This document shows, one piece after another, positions 17,005 to 25,200 of a stretch of DNA of 64,000 nucleotides (positions within the stretch are counted from its first letter, which is position 1; the number at the start of each line of letters is the position of its first letter). The notes below the pieces were generated by a model. That model saw only the letters and a list, made by a program, of their open reading frames with translations, searched no databases and was not told the DNA's origin. The DNA comes from Myxococcota bacterium. Lineage in GTDB: Bacteria; Myxococcota_A; Polyangia; Palsa-1104; JAEUJZ01. A program made the position numbers and the translations under genes. The stretch covers positions 62,001-126,000 of the forward strand of contig JANWXW010000154.1 in assembly GCA_025057315.1 (NCBI GenBank). The letters are read 5' to 3'.

Positions 17005-18024
17005 CTAGAAGTCGCTTGCGTTGCCGCAGAAGCGGGGGCAGCTCGGGTCGCTGAGTTCCCCCCGCGTCCAACTTACGGCATAGTGAAGTCCGTCGCTGAC
17101 CAGAGTGATGTTGCCGTTGCGGTCGGTGCGTAGCCAACGGGTCGAGGATGCCCGCAGCTTGCCGATGGTCTGGCAGTGAGGGTGACCAAACTCGTTGTAG
17201 CTGCCCAGGCTCATCAGCGCAAGCTGCGGAGCAACAGCGGCCAGCAGCGAGGTGCCGGTCGCGTCGCAGCTGCCATGGTGTCCGAGCTTTAGGACGGTGG
17301 TTCGCAGCGCGCCGCCCACGCGTTCGTACAGCGCCCGCTCGGCTTCGGTCTGGGCATCGCCGGACAGCAAAACAGAGAAGTTATGGTATTGAATTCGCAG
17401 GACCACCGAGGTGTTGTTCACCCCCCCTGAGTCTGGCTCGGGAAACGGCGCGGTGTAGGCCGACAGGACGCGCACCTCGGCGGCATCATCCAGCGGCAGC
17501 ACCTGGCCGATGCGGACGGCGCGGTAGCGGCACCCGGCCACGCCCCGGAAGTAGCGATAGCCACCGACGCTGCTGCGGTCATAGCCTGGATCGAAGACGC
17601 GCGGCATGCAGTCTGCCGGCAATAGCGCCAGCGCCGCAGGCAACCCGGTATAGTGGTCCGCATGGGGATGGCTGAGCACTGCATAGTCGATGCGCGTGAT
17701 GCCAGCTCGCCGCAAAAACGCCGCGAACGCGCCGTCCTGGTCCGGTCCGCCGTCGACGGCCATGACTGCCCCGCCGGGCAGCCACACCACCATCCCCTCC
17801 CCCTGCCCCACATCCACCAGCGTCAGCCGGAGCCGCGGCGCCCCCGGCACCAGATCCGCCTCGCCAGGCACCTGGACCGCCTGACCCGTGACCGGACCCA
17901 AGTCGATGGCCGGAGTGCGCAGATCCGCCCCCGGGGGCTGAAAGTCGGGCTGCGAACCCGGCTGAGGCTGAGAAGGAGAACACGCAACAAAGAGCAGCGC
18001 CAGCAGCGGCGTAAGGCGGGCCAT
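17005..18024 (-). CDS. ComEC/Rec2-type metallo-beta-lactamase-fold lipoprotein
   Basis: The 339-residue product has a lipoprotein signal ending LLFVAC (Cys near residue 15). The globular part has the metallo-beta-lactamase fold as in the C-terminal domain of ComEC: LTLVDVGQGEGMVVWLPGG, the metal-binding HPHADH (about residue 120) and VLKLGHHGSCDATG. In ComEC this domain is thought to degrade the non-transported DNA strand; stand-alone versions are probable hydrolases of unknown substrate. Here the domain is anchored alone as a lipoprotein, without the ComEC membrane channel. ATG 18024 places the lipobox correctly; two upstream in-frame ATGs are less likely. Confidence 0.85.
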   Translation of the reverse strand: MARLTPLLALLFVACSPSQPQPGSQPDFQPPGADLRTPAIDLGPVTGQAVQVPGEADLVPGAPRLRLTLVDVGQGEGMVVWLPGGAVMAVDGGPDQDGAFAAFLRRAGITRIDYAVLSHPHADHYTGLPAALALLPADCMPRVFDPGYDRSSVGGYRYFRGVAGCRYRAVRIGQVLPLDDAAEVRVLSAYTAPFPEPDSGGVNNTSVVLRIQYHNFSVLLSGDAQTEAERALYERVGGALRTTVLKLGHHGSCDATGTSLLAAVAPQLALMSLGSYNEFGHPHCQTIGKLRASSTRWLRTDRNGNITLVSDGLHYAVSWTRGELSDPSCPRFCGNASDF

Positions 18025-18075
18025 GGCCCACCATAGCATGTGAGGCATGTTAGGAAGCCCGCCCGCGGCGGCTTG

Positions 18076-19878
18076 CTATCGCCGCAGGCGAAGGATCGTG
18101 CCCCGATCTCCGAGCAGCCGGACCATGGTGGCGCCGCTGCCAAAAACCGCATTCAGCGCCATGTCACCCACGGGCGGCAGGCTGATCCAGCGCTGGCCGT
18201 CGTGGTGCAGCAGCACGCCCTGGCCGACGGCCCACACGTCGCTCGGGCCACTGCCCCACAGGGCGCGGAGGCCAGAGAGCGGAGCCGACTGCGGCAGGGC
18301 CGACCAGCGACCGCCCTCATGACGCAGCAGCATGCCGTTGGCAGCGACAATCCAGGCATGCGCCGCATCGGCAGCCCAGACGGCGGTCAAAAACGCGCCC
18401 TGCGCCTCAGCAGGTGCCGGGACGGCCTGCCAGGCGCTGCCGTCATGGTGCAGGATGGTCCCCGCCTCGCCAACGGCCCACACGTCGCTTGGGCCGCTGC
18501 CAGCCACCGATGCCAGCGTCAGGTCCCGGCGCACGCTCTGGGGCAAGGGCATGGGGCGCCAGGACACCCCATCGTAGTGCAGCAGGGCCCCCCGGCTACC
18601 GACAGCCCAAACATTCCTAGGCCCGCTGCCCCACACGCCATACAGCTGGGCCTCGGGGGCGGGCACGGCCTGCCAGGACTGCCCATCGAAGTGGAACACG
18701 CCGTTGCCTACTGCCCACAGGTCCGCGGGGCCACTGCCCCACACCGCCACTGGCGCGGCCTGCGGAGGCAGGGGCACACGGCGCCAGGATGCGCCGTCGT
18801 GATGGAGCGCCTCGCCGACGGGGCCCACGGCCCAGACGTGGCCCGCTCCGCCGTCCCAGCCGCCCAGCAACCGAGCCGCAGTGATACTGCGGTGCTCTGC
18901 GCTCCAGCGGTTGCCATCCCAGCGGAAAATCTCGCCGCGGTCCCCAACAGCCACCGCCCCCCCAGCGGGAGTCCCACCGACGGCCCTTAGGTTGCGCCCC
19001 AGGTGCTCCATGCGGGTTGCGGTGCCACGCACACTCAGCAGCAGCCCCCCCACGCCCAAGGCGTAGAGCTCCCCCGCCGTGCCCCACAGCGCAACCAGGT
19101 CCGCACCGGTGCCCACGACCTCCTGGGACCAGACCCTGCCATCGTAGCGCAGCAACGTCCCGCTCGCGCCAGCGGCAAAGATCTCGCTCGCGCTGCGGCC
19201 CCACAGCGCGTGCAGATCCCGCACCGTCCCGCTGCTCACCCGAGTAAATCCGCCGCCTTGGGAGCGAACGATCGTGCCCCGAGCACCTGCAGCCAGCACC
19301 TGCTGTGCGTCGCCCCAGACGGCAAACAGGTCCTCGACCGTACCGCTGCCGATGGGCTCGACACTGCCGGCCCGCAGACGCAGGATCGTCCCCCGCTCTC
19401 CGACGGCCAGTACGGCATCGCGCGCGCCGTGCACGGCATGCAGGTCCACCGTCGTCCCCGATGGCACCACCGACCAGGCAGTCCCGTCGAAGCGCAGCAC
19501 CGTGCCCTCGTCGCCCACCGCCCATGCCTCGCGGCCCGCATCCCAAACGCCGCGCAGCGTGGCGCGCGTGCCAGAGGGCCAGGCAGTCCAGCCCCGCCCG
19601 TTGTGCCGTAGGATGGTCCCAAAGGTGCCCACAGCCCAAACCTCACCTCGGTTGGTGGCGTGGACTGCCAGCAAGTCGTTGCCCTGCGGGACCGGTTGCT
19701 CCCAGCAAAACAGCGGATGCGTGCACAGCGGCCCCGTCTCCGCGGCATCCGGCGACGGTGCCCCCACCGGTGGCTCGACAGCCGCGCCGGGCTGGCCCGG
19801 CCCACAGGCCGCCTCTTCCAGAGCCGCCGCCCACAGCAGGGCCAGGAACACGAGCGCACGCGCATAACGATTCCCCAT
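18076..19878 (-). CDS. Lipoprotein with 14 WAVG-type beta-propeller repeats
   Basis: The 600-residue lipoprotein has its lipobox EAAC near residue 25. The rest is fourteen tandem units of about 38-42 residues. Each contains a core like DVWAVGxxGTILHHD followed by GxxW and an often proline-rich strand, e.g. DVWAVGEAGTILHHD, NVWAVGSRGALLHYD. Fourteen units would fit two seven-bladed propellers or one 14-strand solenoid. Such repeats are abundant in Myxococcota surface proteins of unknown role. ATG 19878 follows an AT-rich stretch (19880-19905), the only obvious promoter region here. Some cores are degenerate (blade 14 reads VRLLGDRGTILRL). Confidence 0.85.
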   Translation of the reverse strand: MGNRYARALVFLALLWAAALEEAACGPGQPGAAVEPPVGAPSPDAAETGPLCTHPLFCWEQPVPQGNDLLAVHATNRGEVWAVGTFGTILRHNGRGWTAWPSGTRATLRGVWDAGREAWAVGDEGTVLRFDGTAWSVVPSGTTVDLHAVHGARDAVLAVGERGTILRLRAGSVEPIGSGTVEDLFAVWGDAQQVLAAGARGTIVRSQGGGFTRVSSGTVRDLHALWGRSASEIFAAGASGTLLRYDGRVWSQEVVGTGADLVALWGTAGELYALGVGGLLLSVRGTATRMEHLGRNLRAVGGTPAGGAVAVGDRGEIFRWDGNRWSAEHRSITAARLLGGWDGGAGHVWAVGPVGEALHHDGASWRRVPLPPQAAPVAVWGSGPADLWAVGNGVFHFDGQSWQAVPAPEAQLYGVWGSGPRNVWAVGSRGALLHYDGVSWRPMPLPQSVRRDLTLASVAGSGPSDVWAVGEAGTILHHDGSAWQAVPAPAEAQGAFLTAVWAADAAHAWIVAANGMLLRHEGGRWSALPQSAPLSGLRALWGSGPSDVWAVGQGVLLHHDGQRWISLPPVGDMALNAVFGSGATMVRLLGDRGTILRLRR

Positions 19879-19944
19879 TTTAAAGTAATATAAAATACCA
19901 CTCCCCCATGACACAAGCCAACCCCTCTCCCCCCCTCTGGCCCA

Positions 19945-20943
19945 TCATCGACGGGCCGAAGTGCCGCCCTCGCCCCGCAGCGCCCGCCGCGCCTCGCGCT
20001 CCTCGCACCGGCGCTGGGCCTCCCGGTCATAGGCCTTGATGATGGCCGACACCAGCGGGTGGCGTACCACGTCGACGTCGCTGAAGTAGCAGAACTCGAT
20101 GCCCGGGATGCCAGCCAGCAGCCGCTGCGCCTCCAGCAAGCCGCTGGCCGTGCGGGGCGGCAGGTCCACCTGCGTCACGTCGCCGGTGATGACCGCCTTG
20201 GAGTCGTAGCCCAGCCGCGTCAGGAACATCTTCATCTGCTCGCTGGTCGTGTTCTGCGCCTCGTCCAGGATGATAAACGAGTCGTTGAGCGTCCGACCGC
20301 GCATGAAGGCCAGCGGCGCCACCTCGATCGACCCACGCTCGATGAGCTGCTGGGCCTTTTCCATGTCGATCATGTCGTTGAGCGCATCGTAGAGCGGGCG
20401 CAGGTAGGGATTGACCTTTTCCACCATGCTACCGGGCAGAAAGCCCAGCCGCTCGCCCGCCTCCACCGCTGGCCGCGTGAGCACGATGCGGCGCACCTCT
20501 TTGTCGAGCAGCGACTTGACCGCCATGGCCATCGCCAAGTACGTCTTGCCGGTGCCTGCCGGCCCGATGCCAAACACGATGTCCTCGCGCCGGATGGCAT
20601 CCACGTACCGCTTCTGTGCCAGCCCCTTGGGCGCGATGGGCCGCGCCCGCGCCCCGAGCATCACCGTGTCCTTGAGCACCTCGCCCACAGCAATGTGCTG
20701 GCCCTGCCGCGCCATGGACAGGGCGCGCAGCACCTCCTCGGCTGTCGGCGGCTGCCCCTTCTGCGCCAGCGCGTACAGCTGCTCTAGCAACGACCGTGCC
20801 AGCGCCACCACCTCGGCGGGCCCGATGAGCGTCAGCTCGTTGCCGCGGGCATGGATGGACAGGCCCAGCTGCCGTTCCAGCAGCTTGAGGTGGCTGTTGC
20901 CCTGGCCATATAGACCCGCCACCGCGCTGTTGTCTGCGAGCAC
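19945..20943 (-). CDS. phoH: PhoH family ATPase
   Basis: The product is 332 residues if begun at GTG 20943, which has GGGAG just upstream and gives the usual PhoH length. It has the P-loop GIGPAGTGKTYLAMA, RRIVLTRPAVEAGERLGFLPG, the Walker B-containing DSFIILDEAQNTT and VITGDVTQVDLP, together diagnostic for PhoH. An N-terminal KH-like region (LLERQLGLSIHARGNELTLIG) is present. PhoH-like proteins are ATP-dependent RNA helicase/ribonuclease-associated factors, often beside ybeY/ybeZ genes in ribosome maturation. The frame is open upstream to 21174, so a longer N-terminus cannot be excluded, though it would overlap mazG on the other strand. Divergent from mazG. Confidence 0.92.
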   Translation of the reverse strand: MLADNSAVAGLYGQGNSHLKLLERQLGLSIHARGNELTLIGPAEVVALARSLLEQLYALAQKGQPPTAEEVLRALSMARQGQHIAVGEVLKDTVMLGARARPIAPKGLAQKRYVDAIRREDIVFGIGPAGTGKTYLAMAMAVKSLLDKEVRRIVLTRPAVEAGERLGFLPGSMVEKVNPYLRPLYDALNDMIDMEKAQQLIERGSIEVAPLAFMRGRTLNDSFIILDEAQNTTSEQMKMFLTRLGYDSKAVITGDVTQVDLPPRTASGLLEAQRLLAGIPGIEFCYFSDVDVVRHPLVSAIIKAYDREAQRRCEEREARRALRGEGGTSARR

Positions 20944-21121
20944 CAGGCGCTCCCGAGCCAGGTTGCCGCTGGCCTCTGGGGGCCGGGCTGGCCGTCGCGA
21001 TTCCTCTTTCTTGCCGCTGAACGTGGTAGGACTCCCTTTCGCACAGGCCCCGTGGCCCGTGTAGATGCTATTTAATCCGGCCCCGGCCCGCAGGACAACG
21101 GGGCTGCAAGGAGGAGCCCCC

Positions 21122-21952
21122 ATGCACCCGGAGAACCAGACCGGCGCCCGCTTCCCCGAGCTGGTGGAGATCATGCGCCGCCTGCTCGCCCCCGATGGCT
21201 GCCCCTGGGACCGCGAGCAGACCCTGTCATCGCTGCGTAGCTATCTGCTGGAGGAGGCCCACGAGGTGCTGGAGGCCATCGACCGCGACGACATAGCCGG
21301 CCACCGCGATGAGCTGGGCGACCTGCTGTTTCAGATCGTATTTCAGGCCGCGCTGCGCGCTCGCCAGGGCTGCTTTGGCATCGACGATGTCTGCGCCAGC
21401 ATCGCCGACAAGATGCGCCGCCGCCACCCCCATGTCTTCGGCGACCTGCGCGTGCGTGACTCGGCCGAGGTGCTGCAGAACTGGGAACGCCTCAAGGCCC
21501 AGGAGCATGCCCGTGCTGGCCAGGTGCGCCGCACCCTGGATGGGGTGCCAGTCGGGTTGCCCGCCCTGCTGCGCGCACAACGGCTGGGCGAAAAGGCCGC
21601 TGCCGTGGGCTTTGACTGGCCCGACATCCAGGGCATCCGCGACAAGGTAGACGAAGAGCTGCGCGAGCTGGACCAGGCGATCGCCGCACAGGACCCAACG
21701 GCCATAGAGCACGAAATAGGCGACCTGCTCTTCACCCTGACCCGGCTGTCCGCCCGCCTCGGCGTGGCACCCGAGGACGCCCTGCGCGCAGCCAATGCCC
21801 GCTTCGAGCGCCGCTTCCGCGCCCTGGAGGATCAGGTCCTGTCCGACGGAAAGGACCTGCGCACAATGACGCTGCAAGAGATGGATGTTTACTGGCAGCA
21901 AGCCAAGGCACGCACCTGCCCCTCCCCTGCCCAAAAAATAGGCGCCCCATAG
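21122..21952 (+). CDS. mazG: Nucleoside triphosphate pyrophosphohydrolase MazG
   Basis: The 276-residue protein has two MazG domains in tandem. The first carries CPWDREQTLSSLRSYLLEEAHEVLEAI and the metal-binding EExxE and ExxD-type motifs (RDELGDLLFQIVFQA). The second has VDEELRELDQAI and EHEIGDLLFTLTRLSARLG. MazG hydrolyses (d)NTPs to monophosphates, counters aberrant nucleotides and modulates ppGpp. AAGGAGG lies just upstream of ATG 21122. It is divergent from phoH and upstream of rpsT by about 295 bases. Confidence 0.94.
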   Translation: MHPENQTGARFPELVEIMRRLLAPDGCPWDREQTLSSLRSYLLEEAHEVLEAIDRDDIAGHRDELGDLLFQIVFQAALRARQGCFGIDDVCASIADKMRRRHPHVFGDLRVRDSAEVLQNWERLKAQEHARAGQVRRTLDGVPVGLPALLRAQRLGEKAAAVGFDWPDIQGIRDKVDEELRELDQAIAAQDPTAIEHEIGDLLFTLTRLSARLGVAPEDALRAANARFERRFRALEDQVLSDGKDLRTMTLQEMDVYWQQAKARTCPSPAQKIGAP

Positions 21953-22006
21953 GGAAAGGCCGCAGATCGGACGGTCCAGGGGCCTGTTCACAGGCTTTGT
22001 CACAGG

Positions 22007-22015
22007 TTATCCACA
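22007..22015 (+). promoter_or_regulatory. DnaA-box-like site (perfect TTATCCACA) in a repeated cluster
   Basis: TTATCCACA matches the DnaA-box consensus exactly. It is the third of three closely spaced sites ending ACAGG (TTCACAGG, GTCACAGG, ATCCACAGG; about 21987-22017), followed by TGTGGACATCCACATG. The cluster lies between mazG and rpsT. It may serve as a DnaA-regulated promoter element or titration site; one perfect box without an AT-rich unwinding region is not evidence of an origin. Confidence 0.35.
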
Positions 22016-22085
22016 GGTCTTGTGGACATCCACATGTGCGGTCGGTGGTGCCCATGTGGGCTAGGTCCCGCCCGGCGACAGCCGG

Positions 22086-22197
22086 CCCCGCCGCCGCCTC
22101 GGCCTCTTGACAGGGCAGCGGCCCTCCATGCACCTGGTGCCTCCGCTGCCCCCATGCTCCCCGCCGCCGCCTCGGCCTCTTGACAGGGCAGCGGCCC
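22086..22197 (+). repeat. 39-bp direct repeat pair containing TTGACA, upstream of rpsT
   Basis: The same 39-base sequence occurs at 22086-22124 and at 22159-22197, offset by 73 bases, with no mismatches seen. Each copy contains the consensus -35 hexamer TTGACA (22107-22112; 22180-22185) and an AGGGC/GCCCT-like inverted repeat. The second copy ends 50 bases before the rpsT start, so it is a good candidate for the rpsT promoter, duplicated in tandem. A TACCTA at 22203 could be the -10. Confidence 0.7.
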
Positions 22198-22247
22198 CTG
22201 GCTACCTAAAGGGTTCAGCGTTCATACACACTTGGTGGAGGACCCTC

Positions 22248-22529
22248 TTGGCCAACGTCCCGTCTGCGGAAAAACGCAACCGCCAGCGCATCAAGCGCCG
22301 CCTGCGCAACCAGCATCACCTCAGCACCACCCGCACCTACGTCAAGCGCGCCGTGGCGGCGCTGACAGGTAACGCCAGCCTGGAGGAGGCGCGGACCCGT
22401 CTGGCCGAGGCCATCAGCCGGCTGGACCGCGCGGCGCAAAAGGGCATCATCAAGCGCAAGACCGCTTCGCGCAAGATCTCTCGCCTGACCCGGGCCCTGG
22501 CCCGCAAGGCTGCTGCCCAGCCCGCCTAG
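22248..22529 (+). CDS. rpsT: 30S ribosomal protein S20 (TTG start)
   Basis: The 93-residue product has the S20 pattern: (M)ANVPSAEKRNRQRIKRRLRNQHH, then ISRLDRAAQKGIIKRKTASRKISRLTRAL, with a basic helical composition. S20 binds 16S rRNA early in 30S assembly. The TTG at 22248 is chosen because GGAGGA at 22237-22242 lies 5 bases upstream and mature S20 begins with the AN residues that follow. The weak TTG may be used for regulation, as in S20 genes of other bacteria. The 39-bp repeats upstream hold promoter-like -35 sequences. NCS2 permease starts 4 bases after the stop. Confidence 0.96.
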   Translation: MANVPSAEKRNRQRIKRRLRNQHHLSTTRTYVKRAVAALTGNASLEEARTRLAEAISRLDRAAQKGIIKRKTASRKISRLTRALARKAAAQPA

Positions 22530-22533
22530 CCGG

Positions 22534-24129
22534 ATGCCAGAGACGGCGGACGGTCGGTCGGTCCGCTACCACTGGGCCCAGGGCGGAGACGTCAGCGCCT
22601 TCCTGGGCCTGGCCAGCGACAACGTCGCCCAGCTCATCGTCTTTGCTACCCTGCTCATCCAGGTCTTCGGCTACCCGGCGGACCTGGTCCTGCAGCGCAT
22701 GGTGCCCGGCACTGCCCTGGGCGTCCTGCTGGGCGACCTCCTCTATACATGGATGGCCTTCCGGCTGGCGCGGCGTACCGGCCGCAGCGACGTCACCGCC
22801 ATGCCGCTGGGCATCGATACCCCCTCCCTGTTCGGCCTCACCCTGGGGGTGCTGGGGCCACTGCACCAGGCCACGGGCGACCCGGTCCTGTCCTGGCAGG
22901 CCGGTATGGCGCTCATGGTCTGCATGGGGGTGTGCAAGATCGTCCTGTCGTTTGTCGCCGCCCCCCTGGCCCGGCTGCTACCCGGGGCGGCGCTGCTGGG
23001 CACCATCGGGGCCATCGGCGTGCTGCTCATCGCCTTCTTCCCCACGCTCAAGGTGCTCTCGCTGCCCCTGGTGGGCCTGCCCACGCTGCTGGTGGGCCTG
23101 CTGGCGCTGCTGCGGCCGCCCCGGATGCCGCTGGGCATCCCGCCGATTCTGCTGGTGGTGCTGCTGGGCACGGGCCTCTTCTATGCCGCCGCCGCCCTGG
23201 GCCTCGTACCGGGGCATGCCCGCTCCGTCCCGGCCCTGACCCTGGCCGTGCCCTGGCCCACCTTGTCGTTTGCCCGGGGCATGGAGGCGGCCCTGCCTTA
23301 CCTGCCGGTGGCGCTGCCGTTGGCGCTGGTGACAGTCATCGGAGGCATCGACGTCACCGCCTCGGCTGCGGCGGCCGGCGACGCCTACTCGACCCGGAAC
23401 GTGCTGCTCACCGAGGGGGTGAGCACGCTCCTGGCAGGCCTGTGTGGGGGCGTCATCCAGACCACGCCCTACATCGGCCACCCGGCCTACAAGCGAATGG
23501 GCGGGCGCGCGGCCTACACCCTCGCCACCGCCCTGTTTGTCGGTCTGGGCGGCGTGCTCGGCCTGCTTGGCCTGCTGGTGCACGCCGTGCCCGAGGTGGT
23601 GCTGGCCCCCATCCTGGTGTTCATCGGCATCGAGATCGCAGCCCAGGCTTTTCTCTCCGTGCCGGCCCGGCATGCCCCGGCGGTGGCCGCTGCGTTCCTG
23701 CCAGTGGTTGCCCACCTGGCGTTGCTGCTGCTGGGCCAGGTGCTGCCTGGCACCGGCTCGGGGGCGCCCACCGGCGCGGCACGCACGACGATGCAGACGC
23801 TGACCTTGCTGTCGAGCGGTTTCGTGCTCTCCTCGCTCCTGTGGGGCGCCTGCGTGGCCTACTCGATCGATGGCCGGCTGGCCCAGGCGGCAGCGGCCCT
23901 ACTCGCCTGCGGTCTGGGGGCTCTGTTCGGCCTGGTCCATTCCCCGCTCCCCTCCGGCGCGACCTTTTTGCCCTGGCGCCTGCCGGACCGCACCCCCTGG
24001 CTCACCGCGGGTGGCTATCTGGTGGCCGCGATCCTGCTCCTGCTGGCGCTGCCCGTGGTAAAGAAAGCCGATGACGCAGCCGCCGGCCCCCCAGGTCCTG
24101 GACACGACAAGCCAGCCACCACCGCCTGA
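22534..24129 (+). CDS. NCS2-type/SulP-like permease (nucleobase or anion transporter)
   Basis: The 531-residue protein has at least twelve predicted membrane helices. Segments such as LRxxMVPGTALGVLLGDL, DVTAMPLGIDTPSLFGL and the internal GGIDVTASAAAAGDAYS recall the NCS2/UraA-like and SulP fold, which uses inward-facing half-helices. A purine/pyrimidine or xanthine-like substrate is common for the family, but the signature regions are too diverged here to name one. It follows rpsT by 4 bases and its end overlaps the next gene by 59 bases, suggesting an operon with the nucleotidyltransferase gene. Confidence 0.78.
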   Translation: MPETADGRSVRYHWAQGGDVSAFLGLASDNVAQLIVFATLLIQVFGYPADLVLQRMVPGTALGVLLGDLLYTWMAFRLARRTGRSDVTAMPLGIDTPSLFGLTLGVLGPLHQATGDPVLSWQAGMALMVCMGVCKIVLSFVAAPLARLLPGAALLGTIGAIGVLLIAFFPTLKVLSLPLVGLPTLLVGLLALLRPPRMPLGIPPILLVVLLGTGLFYAAAALGLVPGHARSVPALTLAVPWPTLSFARGMEAALPYLPVALPLALVTVIGGIDVTASAAAAGDAYSTRNVLLTEGVSTLLAGLCGGVIQTTPYIGHPAYKRMGGRAAYTLATALFVGLGGVLGLLGLLVHAVPEVVLAPILVFIGIEIAAQAFLSVPARHAPAVAAAFLPVVAHLALLLLGQVLPGTGSGAPTGAARTTMQTLTLLSSGFVLSSLLWGACVAYSIDGRLAQAAAALLACGLGALFGLVHSPLPSGATFLPWRLPDRTPWLTAGGYLVAAILLLLALPVVKKADDAAAGPPGPGHDKPATTA

Positions 24130-25198
24130 GCAGCTGGCCCCGGGCAGCGACCTCGATCGCCTCGCTCGGCGCCTGGGTTGCCCGCTTCCGGCCATCGAGC
24201 GAGCGCGCCAGCGCACCCCAGCCGTGCGCGCCGCGCTGGGCCGCCTGGCTGCCGACCTGTGCAGCGAGGACTGCTCCCTGGTGGTCTATGGCTCGCTGGC
24301 GCGCGCCGAGTGGACCCCAGGCAGCGATGTAGACTGGACGCTGCTGGTGGATGGCCGCGCCAGCCCCACCCACCTGGAGGTGGTCCGCGCCCTGAGCCGC
24401 CGCCTCGACGAGGGGGGCTACTGCCGCCCAGGGCCCAGCGGCGTCTTCGGCAGCATCACCTTCAGCCATGACCTCTACAACCGCATCGGCGGACAGCAGG
24501 ACAGCAACGACAACACCACCCAGCGCGTGCTGCTCCTGCTGGAATCCGTGGCCCCGGCCCACCCGGCAGCCCGCGAGCGGACCCTGAGGCTCCTGGTCGA
24601 ACGCTACCTGGCCGACGACCGCGGCCTGCTCCATAGCCGCCGGCCCCGCCTGGTGCCCCGCTACCTGGCCAACGACATCGTCCGCTACTGGCGCACCATG
24701 GCCGTGGACTTCGTCGACAAGCAGCGCGGCCGCGGCGGCGCCGGCTGGGCCCTGCGCTACGCCAAGCTGCGCCTGTCGCGCAAGCTCCTGTTCGTCTCGG
24801 GCATGCTGGCGTGCCTGGGCTGCGAGCTGTTCATCCCCCCCGAGGTGCGCGCCGCCCTGTCCGGGCCAGAGCGCTCGGTGGCCCCCCTGGCGCAGCACCT
24901 GCTGTCGTTTTTGCGCCGCCCCCCGCTGGAGGTGGTGGCGCACGCGCTGCTGCACACCGAGGTGCGGCCGGAGACTGCAGCCCAGCTGCTCGGGGCCTAC
25001 GATGCCTTTTTGGCTATCTTGGAGGACGACGAGCAGCGCAAGCATCTGCGGCAGCTGCCTCCGGACCGCCTCTCGGACGACCCCGTGTTCACCCAGGTCA
25101 GCCAGCTGGGGCGCCGTTTCCAAGAGGCGCTGGCACACATGTTTTTCCGCGATGACCCGAACCTGACCAGGCTGATGATCGACTATGGGGTCTTTTGA
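24071..25198 (+). CDS. Nucleotidyltransferase-domain protein
   Basis: The 375-residue product carries the Pol-beta-type nucleotidyltransferase pattern GS-x10-D-x-D (YGSLARAEWTPGSDVDW, about residues 76-92), with two aspartates of the metal site. The rest is mainly helical and includes charged regions (RSVAPLAQHLLSFLRRPP). Members of the wider group modify proteins or RNAs by adding NMP, or are antitoxin/regulatory enzymes; no specific subfamily is recognised. The long overlap with the permease gene (59 bases) and a 3-base overlap with the following frame, if its TTG is used, show tight coupling. The start ATG 24071 lies inside the permease gene; a later start is possible. Confidence 0.75.
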   Translation: MTQPPAPQVLDTTSQPPPPEQLAPGSDLDRLARRLGCPLPAIERARQRTPAVRAALGRLAADLCSEDCSLVVYGSLARAEWTPGSDVDWTLLVDGRASPTHLEVVRALSRRLDEGGYCRPGPSGVFGSITFSHDLYNRIGGQQDSNDNTTQRVLLLLESVAPAHPAARERTLRLLVERYLADDRGLLHSRRPRLVPRYLANDIVRYWRTMAVDFVDKQRGRGGAGWALRYAKLRLSRKLLFVSGMLACLGCELFIPPEVRAALSGPERSVAPLAQHLLSFLRRPPLEVVAHALLHTEVRPETAAQLLGAYDAFLAILEDDEQRKHLRQLPPDRLSDDPVFTQVSQLGRRFQEALAHMFFRDDPNLTRLMIDYGVF

Positions 25199-25200
25199 CC

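Noticed and set aside
20944..21174. A longer N-terminus for PhoH beginning at 21174
   Set aside because: It would overlap mazG on the other strand, and GTG 20943 with GGGAG upstream gives the normal family length.
21985..22040. Calling this DnaA-box cluster a replication origin
   Set aside because: There is only one perfect box, no AT-rich unwinding region and no dnaA, dnaN or gidA genes beside it.
22749..24074. A second long plus-strand frame inside the permease gene
   Set aside because: It is Ala/Gly/Arg/His-rich with no membrane pattern; the other frame gives a consistent transporter with twelve helices.
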